NCBI GenBank assembly: GCA_040219235.1
Contig: JAVJSV010000012.1
Coordinates: forward strand, 829,895-893,894
Reading direction: 5' to 3'
From: Rhodospirillaceae bacterium
GTDB lineage: Bacteria > Pseudomonadota > Alphaproteobacteria > Rhodospirillales > Rhodospirillaceae
Length of the DNA: 64,000 nucleotides
The translations under genes and the position numbers were made by a program. Below, piece after piece: positions 63,929 to 64,000 of the stretch. The notes beneath the pieces were generated by a model that had not been told where the DNA came from, searched no databases, and worked only from the letters and a program-made list of their open reading frames with translations. Within the stretch, counting starts at the first letter, position 1. Each line of letters begins with the position of its first letter.

Positions 63929-64000
63929 AATTCGTGACGTTTTTCTTGCTGGCAATCTTGGCTCTGGGTAAGACTCAAAAACGTCTTGCAGCAGAGAATA
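63922..64000 (+). CDS. Possible start of a membrane or exported protein, cut by window end
   Basis: ATG at 63922 opens a frame MIQFVTFFLLAILALGKTQK that continues to the last base. The hydrophobic N-terminus suits a signal or anchor. No clear ribosome site. Only 26 codons, so tentative. Confidence 0.35.
   Translation, partial: MIQFVTFFLLAILALGKTQKRLAAEN

Noticed and set aside
1..64000. tRNA, rRNA or CRISPR array
   Set aside because: No cloverleaf-like gene, rRNA stretch or regularly spaced repeat was recognised by eye; a tRNAscan or CRISPR search would settle it.

Overview
The window looks like a chromosomal segment of a Gram-negative, respiratory proteobacterium, most likely an alphaproteobacterium. 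The evidence is the HemB metal site of the Mg-type (D-x-A-x-D), the Tat and lipoprotein signals, an outer-membrane barrel, c-type cytochromes and a group 3b-like [NiFe] hydrogenase. Taxonomy is inference. I saw no rRNA, tRNA or CRISPR array.

Layout. (1) 1-3061: tetrapyrrole operon hemC(partial)-hemD-hemB-precorrin-2 dehydrogenase, translationally coupled; the HemC lacks the cysteine that normally carries the dipyrromethane cofactor. (2) 3574-6436: a BKACE (DUF849) enzyme, a ureidoglycolate-lyase-like protein and a flavin monooxygenase, probably small-molecule catabolism. (3) 6532-20919: an electron-transfer locus. A penta-heme cytochrome on the + strand converges on a tightly packed seven-gene minus-strand operon: FAD/double-cNMP/4x[4Fe-4S] fusion; membrane cytochrome b with two HX13H helices; FHA-TM-decaheme protein; small exported protein; tandem GlcG/HbpS protein; outer-membrane beta-barrel; decaheme cytochrome with C-terminal LVIVD repeats. 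Read together these could carry electrons from a cytoplasmic pyridine nucleotide to the outer membrane or beyond. This is the best candidate for an undescribed system. (4) 21448-24126: transglutaminase-like protein, TrhO, glutathione transferase. (5) 24330-32556: accessory catabolic/secretory genes (beta-propeller, cupins, Asp/Glu-racemase/maleate-isomerase-like enzyme, MFS transporter, CHRD protein, triheme cytochrome, HiPIP). (6) 32637-44374: two divergent, mirror-image copies of the same four-gene module (unknown secreted protein, DUF1592-type lipoprotein, Tat-exported DUF1552 protein, secreted-repeat protein), with a CHRD gene in the middle; a cupin paralogue follows. (7) 45449-50761: a decaying stretch: frameshifted IclR regulator, broken FAD oxidoreductase, IS6 5' remnant, flavin-reductase-like gene, and an IS1111-type element apparently nested in the left end of an IS6-family element. 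(8) 50865-64000: PEP synthase, then convergent to it an eleven-gene hydrogenase operon (hypC-hypD-hypF-hypE-beta-cNMP protein-gamma-delta-alpha-protease-short hypA), with a perfect FNR/ANR box upstream of hypC and a small acidic protein divergent from it; the start of one more gene may lie at the right edge.

How it fits together: haem supply, multihaem cytochromes, and a probably oxygen-regulated hydrogenase suggest an organism that changes electron donors and acceptors with redox conditions. Cyclic-nucleotide-binding domains occur inside or beside both large redox operons, suggesting allosteric control by cNMP of electron flow, which is inference.
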